From Massilia cavernae (GTDB lineage Bacteria > Pseudomonadota > Gammaproteobacteria > Burkholderiales > Burkholderiaceae_D): a DNA stretch of 33,307 nt. The notes beneath the pieces were generated by a model, which saw only the letters and a program-made list of their open reading frames with translations, searched no databases and was not told the origin of the DNA. Location: assembly GCF_003590855.1 (NCBI RefSeq), contig NZ_QYUP01000195.1:1-33307 (forward strand), read 5' to 3'. Both the position numbers and the translations under genes were made by a program. Shown here piece after piece: positions 1 through 9,748 of the stretch; position 1 is the stretch's first letter, and each line of letters starts with the position of its first letter.

Positions 1-1244
1 GCCGAAGGACTGCGCCTGACTAACATGACATGGAACCGCAATGCACGCCCAGCCGCTTTCCATGCTGACCGGGCGCCACGCCATTCGTTCCGGAACGTAT
101 TCCGTGCCCTACGGCGGCATGGCCGAGGGCCTGACGCAATGGGAAGTGACGATGGCCGAGTCGCTGTCGGATGCAGGGTATGCGACGGCGCTGTATGGCA
201 AATGGCATCTCGGCAGCGAAAACGGCCGCCTGCCGAACGACCAGGGCTTCGACGAATGGTATGGCATCCCGCGCACCAACGCACGAGGTGTTGTACGCGA
301 CTACGCCCGCCTATTCGCCGCAGATCATGCCGGTGCAATCGATCCTGGAAGGACGCAAGGGCGAGAAGAGCCGCGAGGTAAGGGCCTATGACCTTGGCCA
401 ACGCCGGCTGATGGACGGCGACCTCACGCGGCGCTCGATCGCATTCATGGAACGGCAGGTGAAGGCGAAAAAGCCGTTCTTTGCCCTGGCCTCGCTGACG
501 CAACCGCATATGCCGACGCTGCCCAATCCCAGGTTCGCCGGCAAGACCGGCCACGGCGACTGGGCCGACATGCTGGCCGAAATGGACGGCAACGTCGGAC
601 AGATGCTCGATGCCGTGGATCGGCTGGGGATTCGCGACAACACGATTGTGATCTTTGCCAGCGATAACGGCGCGGAATTCATCAAGCCATGGGACGGTTG
701 GTCCGGTCCATGGCGCGGCAGCTATTTCACCGCATGGGAAGGCGGCATCCGCGTGCCATTCATGATTCGTTGGCCAGGCACGATTCCGGCCGCACGCGTG
801 TCCGATGAGATCGTGCACGGGGCCGACCTGTTCCCGACGCTGGCAAGGGTCACCGGCGCCAGGCTCCCGGACGACCGCCCCATCGACGGTGTGGACCAGT
901 CACGCTTTTTCATGGGCAAGGCCGACAAATCGGCGCGCGAAGGAGTCGTGATTTGGGTTGATAACCGCTTGCAGGCAGTGAAGTGGCGAAACTACAAGCT
1001 GCACTTCTATCAACAGGACACGATGGTCTCGCCCGCCGCCAGGCTATCCGTACCGCTCGTGGTGGACTTGTACATGAATCCACAAGAAGACGAGAACAAG
1101 CGTGACATGGCCGCCGGCTGGGCGACGCGGCCCATGCTCAAGATGATTGGCGCCTTCGAAGCCAGCGTAAAAAAATATCCATTGATTCCGATGGGGACGC
1201 CCGATCCATACCAACCGGCTCCACAACCTGCCACGAAGCCCTGA
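1..1244 (+). pseudogene. Arylsulfatase (type I, formylglycine sulfatase), 5' cut and frameshifted
   Basis: This is the body of a type I sulfatase, which hydrolyses sulfate esters with a formylglycine made from an active-site cysteine. The gene enters from beyond the left edge. Reading needs three frame changes: frame 1 (AEGLRLTN, to about 36), frame 3 (CTPSR at 42-56, the C-x-P-S-R site), frame 2 (59-280, with GKWHLG and DQGFDEWYG) and frame 3 again (282-1244, with the metal-site sequence FASDNGAEF). The first two shifts are each repaired by one extra base (CC at 36-37, TTT at 57-59). The third, near 281, needs one base removed or two added. With repair the catalytic motifs are all present, so the gene may be intact and the lesions sequence errors. 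A second, unrelated sulfatase follows. Type I sulfatase is near certain; the substrate is unknown. Confidence 0.85.
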
Positions 1245-1245
1245 T

Positions 1246-1268
1246 GCCCCTCCCCGAAGGAGGGGGGC
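1246..1268. terminator. GC-rich hairpin after the arylsulfatase
   Basis: CCCCTCC (1247-1253) pairs with GGAGGGG (1259-1265) across a CCGAA loop. It lies just after the sulfatase stop codon and may end transcription, although there is no T tract. It closely resembles the hairpin at 3421-3444 and belongs to a family of such palindromes in this window. Confidence 0.5.
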
Positions 1269-1356
1269 ATATGCAAAGGGACGCGCATATCTTCATGGTG
1301 CGATGGCCGCAAAACGCGGTTCAGATCATCAAGTCCCTATCAAGAAAGATATATCA

Positions 1357-3372
1357 ATGACACGAGACTCCATTCGCGCCGGTGCTACCTCGCCCGCGCT
1401 AAAGTCCATCCTGACAATGGCATCGCTTGTCATTTTCGGGGCCAACGCCTTGGCTGACAATGTCCCTGCACTGCAAATGCAAGCCAAACCGGCCAGCGCC
1501 TCCACCGCTGCGCGCAATGCCGCCGTCTTGCAGCAGCTGCCATTCGCCGACCGCGAAGACTACGAATCGGTCAAGCGAGGCTTGATCGCGCCGTACACGG
1601 AGGAGATCAAGGCTGCCGATGGCCGGCTGGTGTGGGATATGCAGGCGTACCACTTCCTCCTGGCCGACAAGAGCCCGGATACGGTGAATCCGAGCCTGTG
1701 GCGCCAGGCGCAGCTCAATGCCAACGCTGGCCTGTTCCAGGTCACTGACCGCATCTACCAGTTACGCGGATTCGACCTGGCGAACATGACCATCATCGAA
1801 GGCAACAAGGGCTTGATCGTCATCGATCCTTTGATGACAATGGAAACCGCGCGCGCGGCGCTCGAACTCTATTACCGACATCGGCCTAAAAAGCCGGTGG
1901 TCGCGGTAATCTACTCGCACAGCCACATCGACCATTTCGGCGGGGTGCGCGGCGTGGTGGACGAAGCCGACGTCAAGGCCGGCAAGGTCAAGATCTACGC
2001 GCCAGCCGGCTTCATGGCGGAAGCAGTCAGCGAGAATGTGTTTGCGGGCACCGCCATGCTGCGCCGCGGTCAGTACCAGGGCGGTTCCCTGCTCCCACGC
2101 GGCGAACATGGCCAGGTGGACACCGGCATCGGCAAGGGCACACCACTAGGCGGAACCGTCACCCTGATCGCGCCGACCGTGCTGCTGGCCAGGCATCATG
2201 AAACGCACCGCATCGACGGTGTCGATATCGAGTTCCAGCTGACGCCCGGTACCGAAGCGCCGGCGGAAATGAACCTGTACCTGCCGCAGCTCAAGGCCTT
2301 GTGCATGGCCGAGAACGCCACCCACACCATGCACAATATCCTGACGCCCCGCGGCGCGCTGGTGCGCGACGCCAAGGCTTGGGGAAAGTACATCGACGAC
2401 AGCCTGGTGCGCTACGGCGACAAGGCGGAGGTGCTGTTCGCGCAGCACAACTGGCCGACCTGGGGCGGCGAACGCATCCGTACGATGCTGGCCGACCAGC
2501 GCGACATGTACACCTTCTTGAACGACCGCACGCTGCATCTGCTGAACCAGGGGCTCACGCCGATGGAAATCGCCGAGGCGATGCAGAAGCTGCCGGGCGG
2601 CCTGGAAAACAAGTGGAGTACGCGCGGCTACTACGGAACGCTCAGCCACAATTCGCGCGCGGTGTACCAGCGCTACCTGGGCTTTTATGACGCGAATCCG
2701 GCCAACCTCAATCCCTTGTCACCGGTCGAAGCCGGCAAACATTATGTGGAAGCATTGGGCGGCGCGGCCAAGATACTCCAACTGATGCGTACTGCGATGG
2801 ACAAGGGCGACTACCGCTGGGCCGCGCAACTGGGCAATCACCTGGTGTTCGCGGAAGCCGAGAACAAGGAAGCCCGCGCAGCACAAGCCGACGCGCTGGA
2901 GCAGTTGGGCTACCAGGCCGAGAGCTCGTTGTGGCGCAACATCTATCTCAGCGGCGCGGCAGAACTGCGTAACGGCGTGCAGGCACAGAAAGGCATGCGC
3001 AGCACTGTCGACCTGGTCAAAGCCCTGGAGCCGGGCATGTTCTTCGACTTCATGGCCGTGCGCCTGGATGCGGACAAGGCGGTCGGACACGACATGACGC
3101 TCAACTGGGTGTTTTCGGACTTGAAGAAGCCGTTCGCGCTGACCTTGCGCAATGGCGTGCTGACCTATCGCGAGGGCAGCAAGCATGCAAGGGCAGACGC
3201 AACGGTAACCATGACTAAGGCCACGCTCGATCGCATCAACCTGCGCCAGGTCGACTTGCCGGCTGCAATCAAGCAAGGCGAAATCAAAATTGAGGGCAAG
3301 GGCCAGAAACTGGGCGAGCTGATGGGCATGCTTGCCACCTTCAGTCCGTCCTTCAATATTGTCACTCCGTAG
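1357..3372 (+). CDS. Exported alkyl/aryl sulfatase, metallo-beta-lactamase fold (SdsA1/BDS1 type)
   Basis: A 671-residue type III sulfatase. These di-zinc enzymes hydrolyse alkyl sulfates such as dodecyl sulfate to the alcohol plus sulfate. The zinc motif H-S-H-I-D-H-F-G-G begins at about residue 188. Downstream the family sequences MAENATHTMHN and AQHNWPTWGGERI supply the further metal and active-site residues. The C-terminal part fits the dimerisation and SCP2-like domains, and the length matches the family (about 650 residues). I chose the ATG at 1357, not the in-frame ATG at 1303: AAGAAAG lies 8-9 bases before it, and it opens a signal peptide with hydrophobic stretch ILTMASLVIFGANALA and probable cleavage after ALA. 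The product should therefore be periplasmic. Its neighbours are an arylsulfatase upstream and a transporter downstream. The family is secure; the chain length of the substrate is not. Confidence 0.92.
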   Translation: MTRDSIRAGATSPALKSILTMASLVIFGANALADNVPALQMQAKPASASTAARNAAVLQQLPFADREDYESVKRGLIAPYTEEIKAADGRLVWDMQAYHFLLADKSPDTVNPSLWRQAQLNANAGLFQVTDRIYQLRGFDLANMTIIEGNKGLIVIDPLMTMETARAALELYYRHRPKKPVVAVIYSHSHIDHFGGVRGVVDEADVKAGKVKIYAPAGFMAEAVSENVFAGTAMLRRGQYQGGSLLPRGEHGQVDTGIGKGTPLGGTVTLIAPTVLLARHHETHRIDGVDIEFQLTPGTEAPAEMNLYLPQLKALCMAENATHTMHNILTPRGALVRDAKAWGKYIDDSLVRYGDKAEVLFAQHNWPTWGGERIRTMLADQRDMYTFLNDRTLHLLNQGLTPMEIAEAMQKLPGGLENKWSTRGYYGTLSHNSRAVYQRYLGFYDANPANLNPLSPVEAGKHYVEALGGAAKILQLMRTAMDKGDYRWAAQLGNHLVFAEAENKEARAAQADALEQLGYQAESSLWRNIYLSGAAELRNGVQAQKGMRSTVDLVKALEPGMFFDFMAVRLDADKAVGHDMTLNWVFSDLKKPFALTLRNGVLTYREGSKHARADATVTMTKATLDRINLRQVDLPAAIKQGEIKIEGKGQKLGELMGMLATFSPSFNIVTP

Positions 3373-3420
3373 ACTTCTCCGCCTCCCTCCCCGCCCCGCA
3401 CTTCCGCGTCCGACCACGCA

Positions 3421-3444
3421 GCCCCTCCCGCAAGGAGGGGGGGC
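3421..3444. terminator. GC-rich hairpin after the alkylsulfatase
   Basis: CCCCTCC (3422-3428) pairs with GGAGGGG (3434-3440) across a CGCAA loop, about 50 bases after the alkylsulfatase stop. It is nearly the same sequence as the hairpin at 1246-1268. It may terminate transcription, or be a dispersed palindrome; there is no T tract. Confidence 0.5.
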
Positions 3445-3600
3445 ACCGGGAGCGGCCACATGTATCGTTCATTCACACTTCCGAGGTCCTTTTTTCGACC
3501 TGCAGGAAGCTTGCCGCCTGAAGCCGCGCCCCATCCGGATCAGCGCGCCAGAAGACCATAACAACAAGAAGAATATTTTTTCCAACTCAGGAGGAGCAAC

Positions 3601-4926
3601 ATGAGTCAAATCGACCAGGTCTTGCCGGCGGCGCGTGCCCCAACAACAGCAGCAGAGAGCGTCTATCGCAAGGTGATCTGGCGGCTGATGCCCTATCTGC
3701 TGCTCGCCTGTGCGATCAATGCCATCGATCGCATGAATATTTCCTTCGCCAAGCTGCGGATGGCCGAGGACATCGCCTTGACCGACGCCGCTTTCGGTCT
3801 TGGCGCCGGCATCTTCTATCTCGGCTACATCCTGTTCGAGGTACCAAGCAACCTGTACATGCAACGTGTCGGTGCGCGTGCCACGCTGACGCGAATTATG
3901 ATGTTGTGGGGCACGGTCACGGTGGCGACCGCATTCGTCACGACGCCGAATCAACTGATCGTTGCCCGCTTTTTCCTCGGCATGGCCGAGGCAGGATTTT
4001 TCCCCGGCGTGATCCTGTACCTGACCTACTGGTTTCCCGCTGCGATGCGTGGCCGCACCACCGCTGCGTTCGTGATGGCAGGGGTCGTCGCCGGCATCGT
4101 CAGCGGTCCGCTGGCGGGCTGGATCATGACCCATTTCCAGGGCTGGATGGGACTGCGCGGCTGGCAGGTGCTGTTCGTATTCGAAGGCATCCCTGCCGTC
4201 CTGCTCGGCATTTTCGGCTGGTTCTGGCTCACCGATAAGCCGGCACAGGCTGCCTGGCTGAACGACTCGGAAAAGGAAACCATCGCTGCGGCACTGGCGG
4301 CGGAGTCGGGCACGGGCGCTGCACACCTCGGTTTTGGTGAAGTGCTGCGCGATCCGCGGCTGTATATCGCCGGCCTTGTGTGCTTTTGCGTCTACAGCGG
4401 CATGAACACAGCGTCCTACTGGATGCCGACGCTGCTGCGCAGCTTCGGCCTGGAAAGCCTGAAAACCATCGGCATGGTGGCCAGCCTGCCCTACGTCGGC
4501 GCCCTGCTCGGCATGTACCTGCTCGGTCGCAGCTCCGACAAGCGCAAGGAGCGCCGCTGGCATCTTGCGCTGACCCTCATGACGGGCGCGACCTGTTTCT
4601 TCCTGCTCAGCTTTGCACAAGGCAATGTGCCGCTGTCGATATTCCTGCTCTGTCTCGGCACTGCAGGCTCCCTGTGCGGCATTTCGCTGTTCTGGACCAT
4701 TCCTCCCGCCCTGCTCAGTCCTGCCAAGGCGGCGGCCGGCATCGCTGTGATCAGCAGTATCGGCAACCTCGCTGCAGCGCTCAGCCAGTTCATGGTCGGC
4801 GCGATCAAATCGGCAACGGGAAGTCTGTACCTGGCCTTCGATGTGATCGCCGTCGTACTGGTCATCGGCGCGGTGGTATTGCTGGTCGCGATTCCGGCGG
4901 CGCATTTGCGCGAGCACGGGCATTGA
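3601..4926 (+). CDS. MFS transporter, anion:cation symporter (ACS) family
   Basis: A 441-residue inner-membrane permease with about 12 hydrophobic segments. The N-terminal half has the ACS signatures: IDRMNISFA after helix 1, GYILFEVPSNL in helix 2, and LGMAEAGFFPGVILYLTYWF in helices 4-5. Family members import organic anions such as phthalate, hydroxyphenylacetate, tartrate or glucarate with protons. The start is clear: AGGAGG stands 6 bases before the ATG. The gene stands alone, following the hairpin at 3421-3444 and preceding nearly 500 bases without a gene. By context it might import the sulfatase product or a related organic acid, but the substrate cannot be read from sequence. Confidence 0.92.
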   Translation: MSQIDQVLPAARAPTTAAESVYRKVIWRLMPYLLLACAINAIDRMNISFAKLRMAEDIALTDAAFGLGAGIFYLGYILFEVPSNLYMQRVGARATLTRIMMLWGTVTVATAFVTTPNQLIVARFFLGMAEAGFFPGVILYLTYWFPAAMRGRTTAAFVMAGVVAGIVSGPLAGWIMTHFQGWMGLRGWQVLFVFEGIPAVLLGIFGWFWLTDKPAQAAWLNDSEKETIAAALAAESGTGAAHLGFGEVLRDPRLYIAGLVCFCVYSGMNTASYWMPTLLRSFGLESLKTIGMVASLPYVGALLGMYLLGRSSDKRKERRWHLALTLMTGATCFFLLSFAQGNVPLSIFLLCLGTAGSLCGISLFWTIPPALLSPAKAAAGIAVISSIGNLAAALSQFMVGAIKSATGSLYLAFDVIAVVLVIGAVVLLVAIPAAHLREHGH

Positions 4927-5421
4927 CAATCAGGATTGGCGTACCAGAGCCGACTCGCCAACAAAAAATGTAAGGGCGTCGCCAAAGAAACCCGTCCAGA
5001 TCCTGCAGTGGACGTGCGAGGCAGGTTCGAATCGGGCCTACTCAATCAACTCTTGCTAGCGCGCCCACGTCATTGCATCAGGGCGCCTGGCGAGGGGTGA
5101 TAGCTAGCCCTGTTGTCTCGACAATCACCCTCCCGCCGGCCCCGCTCCCGCCTGCGGCAGAGCGGAGCACATCGGCCGAGCAGATTTGTGGGTAATCCCC
5201 AGTCTTTTGGGGCATGATCGTGCGCGACCGTTCTAGTATTGCACAACGACTTAAGAAAAGAGCGTCAACGGGCGGGGTCCCACACAACGGGCAGGTTTTT
5301 CACCACCGAAGAAGTGCAGACCGGCTCGCCCTCGAATGGAAACAGTCCAAAGCCCAATAGTTTTTCAGTCGCAATTGGCCTAATTTTTCACCAACCATTG
5401 AAATCGGAAGAGCCGTGTACC
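4927..5421. other. Intergenic region with no supported gene
   Basis: 495 bases separate the transporter from the first DUF1254 gene. I see a weak inverted repeat TTGGCG (4936-4941) / CGCCAA (4956-4961) after the transporter stop, and a small hairpin CCCCA (5197-5201) / TGGGG (5208-5212). An open frame runs in phase into the next gene from 5239, but it lacks family similarity before the ATG at 5422. The promoter of the DUF1254 pair is presumably here, but I cannot place -35 and -10 boxes with confidence. Confidence 0.5.
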
Positions 5422-6861
5422 ATGAGTCACAATAACCGCCCTCGTCTCGCCATATGTACCGTAGCGCTTGCCTTGTGCGCGCTATCCCAGCCCATCACGG
5501 CGCAGACAGGTGCAGCGCCGCAACGCTTCACTGCCGAACAGCTAGCCGAGCGCGCCGTCCAGCGCCGCGCGGTCGAAGCGGTGATCTGGGGTATGCCGGC
5601 GGTCAACTTCGAACGGATGGTCGATGGACTGGTCCATGCCAAGGGCGAGTGGAACCAGGTCGTCTATTGGTCCCGCTTGCCGGACTGGAAGAACCAGACC
5701 CTGACGCCGAATCCGGATGTGATCTACCTGATGCCGTTCTACGACACCCGCAACGGCCCGGTGGTACTCGAGATCCCGCCGGCCGAGGGCGGTTCGATCA
5801 CCGGCAGTGTGGACGAAGGCTGGCAGACCGCCATCGAGGACGTCGGTCCGGCCGGCGTGGACAAGGGCAAGGGCGGCAAGTACCTGATCCTGCCGCCGGG
5901 CTACAAGGACAAAGTGCCGGACGGCTACATCCCCATGCCCTCGTCCACCTATGCCGGTTTCGCCCTCCTCCGCTCCAACATCGGCAGCGGCAGCGATGCC
6001 GACATCGCCAAGGCGGCAGTCTATGGCAGGAAGGTGCGCATCTATCCGCTGGCGCAAGCCGCCATCCCTCCCGCGACCCGGTTCGTCGATGCGATTGATA
6101 CGGTGTACGACAGCACCATTCCGTACGACCTGCGCTTCTTCGAGAAGCTGCATCGCTTCGTCCAGCGCGAGCCGTGGATCGAGCGCGACCGGGCAATGAT
6201 CGATGCGCTGAAATCGATCGGCATCGAGAAAGGCAAGCCCTTCGCTCCCGACCGGAAGACGCAGGCAATCTTGCAGGACGCCGTCGCCGAAGCCAGGGCC
6301 TGGCTCGACACGACCTACGAGGCCGGCTATGTGCCCTACTTCAGCGGCAGCCGCTGGGGAATCCCGGTCTCGCCGGACGTTCTTGATGGCATGCGCAGCA
6401 ATTTCGGCAAACCCGACAGCTATCCGGTCAGCGGTCGCGGCGTCCTGTACACGTTCGGGTTCTTCAGTGCCAGGCACGGCGGACGCGGACAGGCGTACCT
6501 CGCGACCATCAAGGACAAGGCCGGACAAGCGCTCGATGGCGGAAGCACCTACCGCCTCACCGTGCCGCCCAACGCGCCGGTGCGGCTCTACTGGTCGGCC
6601 ACTGCCTACGACCGCGCCACGCACGCGCTGATCCGCGACCAGAAGTGGTCCAGCCGCGCTTCCACGTCGCAGGGCTTGCAAAAGAACGCCGATGGCTCGG
6701 TGGACGTCTTCTTCGGGCCGAAAGCGCCGCAAGGCAAGGAGATGAACTGGGTGCCGACTCAAGCCGGCGGCCGGTTCGAAGTGCTGTTCCGCTTTTACGG
6801 GCCGGAGAAGCCGCTGTTCGACAAGACTTGGCAGTTACCGGACATCGAGAAGTTGCAGTAA
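5422..6861 (+). CDS. Exported DUF1254/DUF1214 domain protein (copy 1)
   Basis: A 479-residue secreted protein of unknown biochemical function. After a signal peptide (ALALCALSQPITA, then QTG) comes the DUF1254 domain at roughly residues 40-200, including WGMPAVNFERM, NPDVIYLMPFYDT and KGKGGKYLILPPG. The DUF1214 domain is at roughly 350-465, with YWSATAYDRATHALI and a closing FDKTWQLPDIEKL. The ATG at 5422 is preferred over the in-frame ATG at 5239 because it starts the signal peptide and has GGAAGAG 8 bases upstream. It is followed after 50 bases by a second member of the family and is clearly more divergent from copies 2 and 3 than they are from each other. Family proteins often sit in catabolic clusters, but no reaction can be assigned. 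Confidence 0.88.
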   Translation: MSHNNRPRLAICTVALALCALSQPITAQTGAAPQRFTAEQLAERAVQRRAVEAVIWGMPAVNFERMVDGLVHAKGEWNQVVYWSRLPDWKNQTLTPNPDVIYLMPFYDTRNGPVVLEIPPAEGGSITGSVDEGWQTAIEDVGPAGVDKGKGGKYLILPPGYKDKVPDGYIPMPSSTYAGFALLRSNIGSGSDADIAKAAVYGRKVRIYPLAQAAIPPATRFVDAIDTVYDSTIPYDLRFFEKLHRFVQREPWIERDRAMIDALKSIGIEKGKPFAPDRKTQAILQDAVAEARAWLDTTYEAGYVPYFSGSRWGIPVSPDVLDGMRSNFGKPDSYPVSGRGVLYTFGFFSARHGGRGQAYLATIKDKAGQALDGGSTYRLTVPPNAPVRLYWSATAYDRATHALIRDQKWSSRASTSQGLQKNADGSVDVFFGPKAPQGKEMNWVPTQAGGRFEVLFRFYGPEKPLFDKTWQLPDIEKLQ

Positions 6862-6911
6862 TTCCACGTACGACCACATTGGTGTAAGGTTTTTTCAAGC
6901 ACGGAGCAACT

Positions 6912-8369
6912 ATGTTGATAGTCAAAAGAAGTGCCGCCGCAACCGCCGCCGTCCTCTTTGCCATGACCGGCTCGCCCGTGTTCGCACGGGATGAAGTGCT
7001 ACCTTTCGGAAAAGTGCCGATGGAGGGCAAGCTGCCCGCGCGCAAAGCCATTCCCGCCCTGTTCGCTGAACTCGATTTTCAGCAAGCCACGCAGGCGTAT
7101 CTCTGGGCGCTGCCGCTGGTGTCCTATGCGCAGATGCAGAACGAGACTTACGGCACACTCGGCGCGAAACGCAACGACCTGGTGCTCTACACGACGTGGA
7201 AAGACAAGCTGGGCATTCTGACGGCAAATGCGACCACGCCCTATATTATCGGCTTTGCGGAGCTGGACAAGTCCGGTCCGCTCGTCATCGACCTGCCGGC
7301 GGGGGCAACTGCCGGCAGTGTCACGGACTTCTGGCAGCGTTCGGTGGTGGGACTCGGCCAGACTGGTCCCGACAAGGGCAAGGGCGGCAAGTACCTCATC
7401 CTTCCTCCCGGAGCCGAGGCGCCGGCCGACACGAATGGCTACTACGTCGCCCAGTCCGCGACCAACAACGTGCTGATGGGTTTTCGCGTGCTGGACCCGG
7501 CCCCGGAAAATGGTAAGGCCATCATCGGCGCGATCAAGGTCTACCCCTACAGCCAGCGCGACAACGCTTCGCCGGTACGCCTGCTGACCGCGGGAGGCAA
7601 GGATTGGTCCGGCACGCAGCCCGATGGCATGGCCTACTGGCAGCGCCTGCATGACATCATCCAGCGCGAGCCGGTCGAAGAGCGCGACCGCTTCTACATG
7701 GCCATGCTCGCCAACTTGGGGATTGAAAAAGGCAAGCCGTTCAATCCCGACGAGCGGCAGCGCAAGGCCTTGCAGCAAGGCGCGGCCGGAGGCAAGTTGC
7801 TGGCGCAGGCCAACACCTTGGCCAAGCGCTTCCCCAACGTCAGGCATTGGCCGGACCGCCATTGGGAGTATGCGTTGTTCATCAAAGACCCTTCGCAGCG
7901 CGTGGAGAATTTCGATCAGCTTTGGGAACGCGCCGCATGGTTCTACGAAGCGGTCGGCAACAGCAAGGGCATGGTTTCATCCACGCCCGGACTCGGGCAA
8001 GCCTACCTGGGTGCGTATACCGACAAGAATGATGCATGGCTCGATGGCGGCAAGAATTACCGGCTGCATATAGCGGCCAATCCGCCGGCCAGGCAGTTCT
8101 GGTCACTCACGCTGTATGACACCGACACGCGCCGCTTTGTCGAAAATTCGATGCAGAAGTCCGATGTGTCCAGCCGCGAGAAGCTGCGGAAAAATAGCGA
8201 TGGCTCGGTCGACCTCTATTTCGGCCCCACTGCACCGGCAGGGAAGGAAAGCAATTGGGTACAGACCGAGCCGGGAAAACACTGGTTTGCTTACCTGCGT
8301 CTCTATGCGCCCACAGAAGCGTATTTCGAAAAGAGCTGGAAAATGGATGACATCGAGGCTTTGCATTGA
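6912..8369 (+). CDS. Exported DUF1254/DUF1214 domain protein (copy 2)
   Basis: A 485-residue periplasmic or secreted protein. The start ATG at 6912 follows GGAG and opens a signal peptide ending SPVFA before RDEV. DUF1254 covers roughly residues 50-190 ([47 protein letters not shown]). DUF1214 lies near residues 370-470 and contains [17 protein letters not shown]. It probably shares a transcript with copy 1, 50 bases upstream, and converges on the porin gene. It is a close paralogue of the gene at 13129-14588: by eye, well over 80 percent of residues match. In the last few hundred bases even synonymous positions agree, and the match runs 12 bases beyond the stop codon. The function is unknown. 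Confidence 0.9.
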   Translation: MLIVKRSAAATAAVLFAMTGSPVFARDEVLPFGKVPMEGKLPARKAIPALFAELDFQQATQAYLWALPLVSYAQMQNETYGTLGAKRNDLVLYTTWKDKLGILTANATTPYIIGFAELDKSGPLVIDLPAGATAGSVTDFWQRSVVGLGQTGPDKGKGGKYLILPPGAEAPADTNGYYVAQSATNNVLMGFRVLDPAPENGKAIIGAIKVYPYSQRDNASPVRLLTAGGKDWSGTQPDGMAYWQRLHDIIQREPVEERDRFYMAMLANLGIEKGKPFNPDERQRKALQQGAAGGKLLAQANTLAKRFPNVRHWPDRHWEYALFIKDPSQRVENFDQLWERAAWFYEAVGNSKGMVSSTPGLGQAYLGAYTDKNDAWLDGGKNYRLHIAANPPARQFWSLTLYDTDTRRFVENSMQKSDVSSREKLRKNSDGSVDLYFGPTAPAGKESNWVQTEPGKHWFAYLRLYAPTEAYFEKSWKMDDIEALH

Positions 8370-8479
8370 GGTGCTTCGGCAGTACGTCAGCGTTAAGACA
8401 CCTGGGGCAAAGCGATCGGGCGCAGCGGCGGCTCGCCAGCGGAGCATGTATGCCGATGTGACGGCACGGGGATGCATAT

Positions 8480-9628
8480 TCAAAACAAATGCGTGATGCC
8501 GATGGAAATGCCGTCCTGCGTCACACCCAAGCCCTCCGCAGCGTTTGCCTTGCGCGCAAAATTGGCGCCGTTGCTCCAGTTGTTGCGATCGATCTCGGCA
8601 TACAGGCTGGTTCGCTTGGATAGTGCATAGCGGGCCACAAGAAAACCGGCGTCGACCTTTTCCTTGCCGTCGGGACGGAACACCGGCAGCGCCACCGTGG
8701 ACAGTTTCACCTGGTAATACGCGCCGGCCAGCGAGAACGCCGGCGAGAAGTTATAGGTCACGCCTGTCCATCTGCCTTTGATCGTCGTGTCGCCACCGAT
8801 CGTGTCGGCCTTGTGTACCGCGTAGCCGACGGCGAGCCGCCACGGGCCGCGGTTGTAGGCGCCGCCAAAACTGTAATCGGTCTTATCGGCATCCCGTGCA
8901 ATGCCCGGGTAGTTCGGGAATGCCGGCGGATTCGGGGGGATGGCGGCGCCGGCCTTCTGTTTCGTATACGTAGCGCCGATCAGGAACGGCCCCTTCGTGT
9001 AGTTGACGCCGATCCCGACTGCGCTGCCCGTCGTATCGCTGCCCGGCGCCTCGCCGAATGCGTATTCGGCGCGCAGCGTCAAGCCGCCGAACACGCCGGT
9101 GTATTGGATGTCGTTATCGAAGCGCGCGCAAGCGCCGGCCGTAATGGGCCGGCAACCCGGCGTCGTGCCGCCGGGCGCCAGAAAAACGGTGGGATTGACG
9201 GCGGGCAACTTGGCGCTCAGCGCCTCGTAGGGTGCCATGGTCCTGTACCCGGCGCTGTATTGGTGGCCGATGTCGACCATGCCCCAGGGGCCGCCGAGGC
9301 CCACGGTCGCGTTACGGTTGAACAAGCGGCCGGCGGCATTGTCCAGCGAGCCGGTATCAGGTACGAATCCCGCTACAAGATTGAAGCGTGCATTCCATCC
9401 ACCACCCAGGTCTTCCACACCCCTGAAGCCGAGATGGTTGATGTAGTCATAACCAGTCACCATGGCCGTGGCGGATCCGACCGGGGTGCCGAGGTCGGGC
9501 GGCGCGACCACATTGGTCTGATGGCGCACGGCGAGATCGACGCTGCCATAAACAGAAATGGTCGTTTGGGCGCCAGCGGTACCGGCAAGCGTTCCGAGAA
9601 CGGCAACTACAGAAATCGATCTTTTCAT
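8480..9628 (-). CDS. Gram-negative outer-membrane porin (Burkholderiales type)
   Basis: A 382-residue general porin, a trimeric beta-barrel that lets small solutes cross the outer membrane. The signal peptide (MKRSISVVAVLGTLAGTAGA) is followed by QTTISVYGSVDLAV, the usual first strand of this family. Alternating polar and aromatic strands run through the protein, which ends in ITHLF; the terminal phenylalanine is the signal read by the Bam assembly machine. I start at the ATG at 9628; an in-frame TTG 15 bases upstream would add five charged residues before the signal peptide. The gene is a single unit between DUF1254 copy 2 (convergent) and a remnant of an acyl-CoA synthetase gene. It probably admits the substrate of this cluster, but that is inference. 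Confidence 0.93.
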   Translation of the reverse strand: MKRSISVVAVLGTLAGTAGAQTTISVYGSVDLAVRHQTNVVAPPDLGTPVGSATAMVTGYDYINHLGFRGVEDLGGGWNARFNLVAGFVPDTGSLDNAAGRLFNRNATVGLGGPWGMVDIGHQYSAGYRTMAPYEALSAKLPAVNPTVFLAPGGTTPGCRPITAGACARFDNDIQYTGVFGGLTLRAEYAFGEAPGSDTTGSAVGIGVNYTKGPFLIGATYTKQKAGAAIPPNPPAFPNYPGIARDADKTDYSFGGAYNRGPWRLAVGYAVHKADTIGGDTTIKGRWTGVTYNFSPAFSLAGAYYQVKLSTVALPVFRPDGKEKVDAGFLVARYALSKRTSLYAEIDRNNWSNGANFARKANAAEGLGVTQDGISIGITHLF

Positions 9629-9748
9629 TTTTCTGTCTTTCAAGAATCTTTCGTCAGTTGCTCAAGCGGGCGCGGGCGACGGCTTACGGCGGCATCAGGC
9701 AGAAAGCCGGACGGTCGAGCCGGTCACGCTGTATCGTCAACTTGCTCA

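Noticed and set aside
3469..4929. Long open frame on the minus strand opposite the MFS transporter
   Set aside because: It is an antisense shadow with low-complexity Arg/His/Gln-rich translation. The plus-strand protein has clear family motifs and a strong ribosome site.
5021..5041. A tRNA T-arm-like sequence, GGTTCGAATC, followed by GGGCCTACTCA
   Set aside because: The T stem does not pair (GCAGG against CGGGC) and no matching acceptor, D or anticodon arms can be found upstream, so it is not a tRNA, a clear tRNA remnant or an attachment site.
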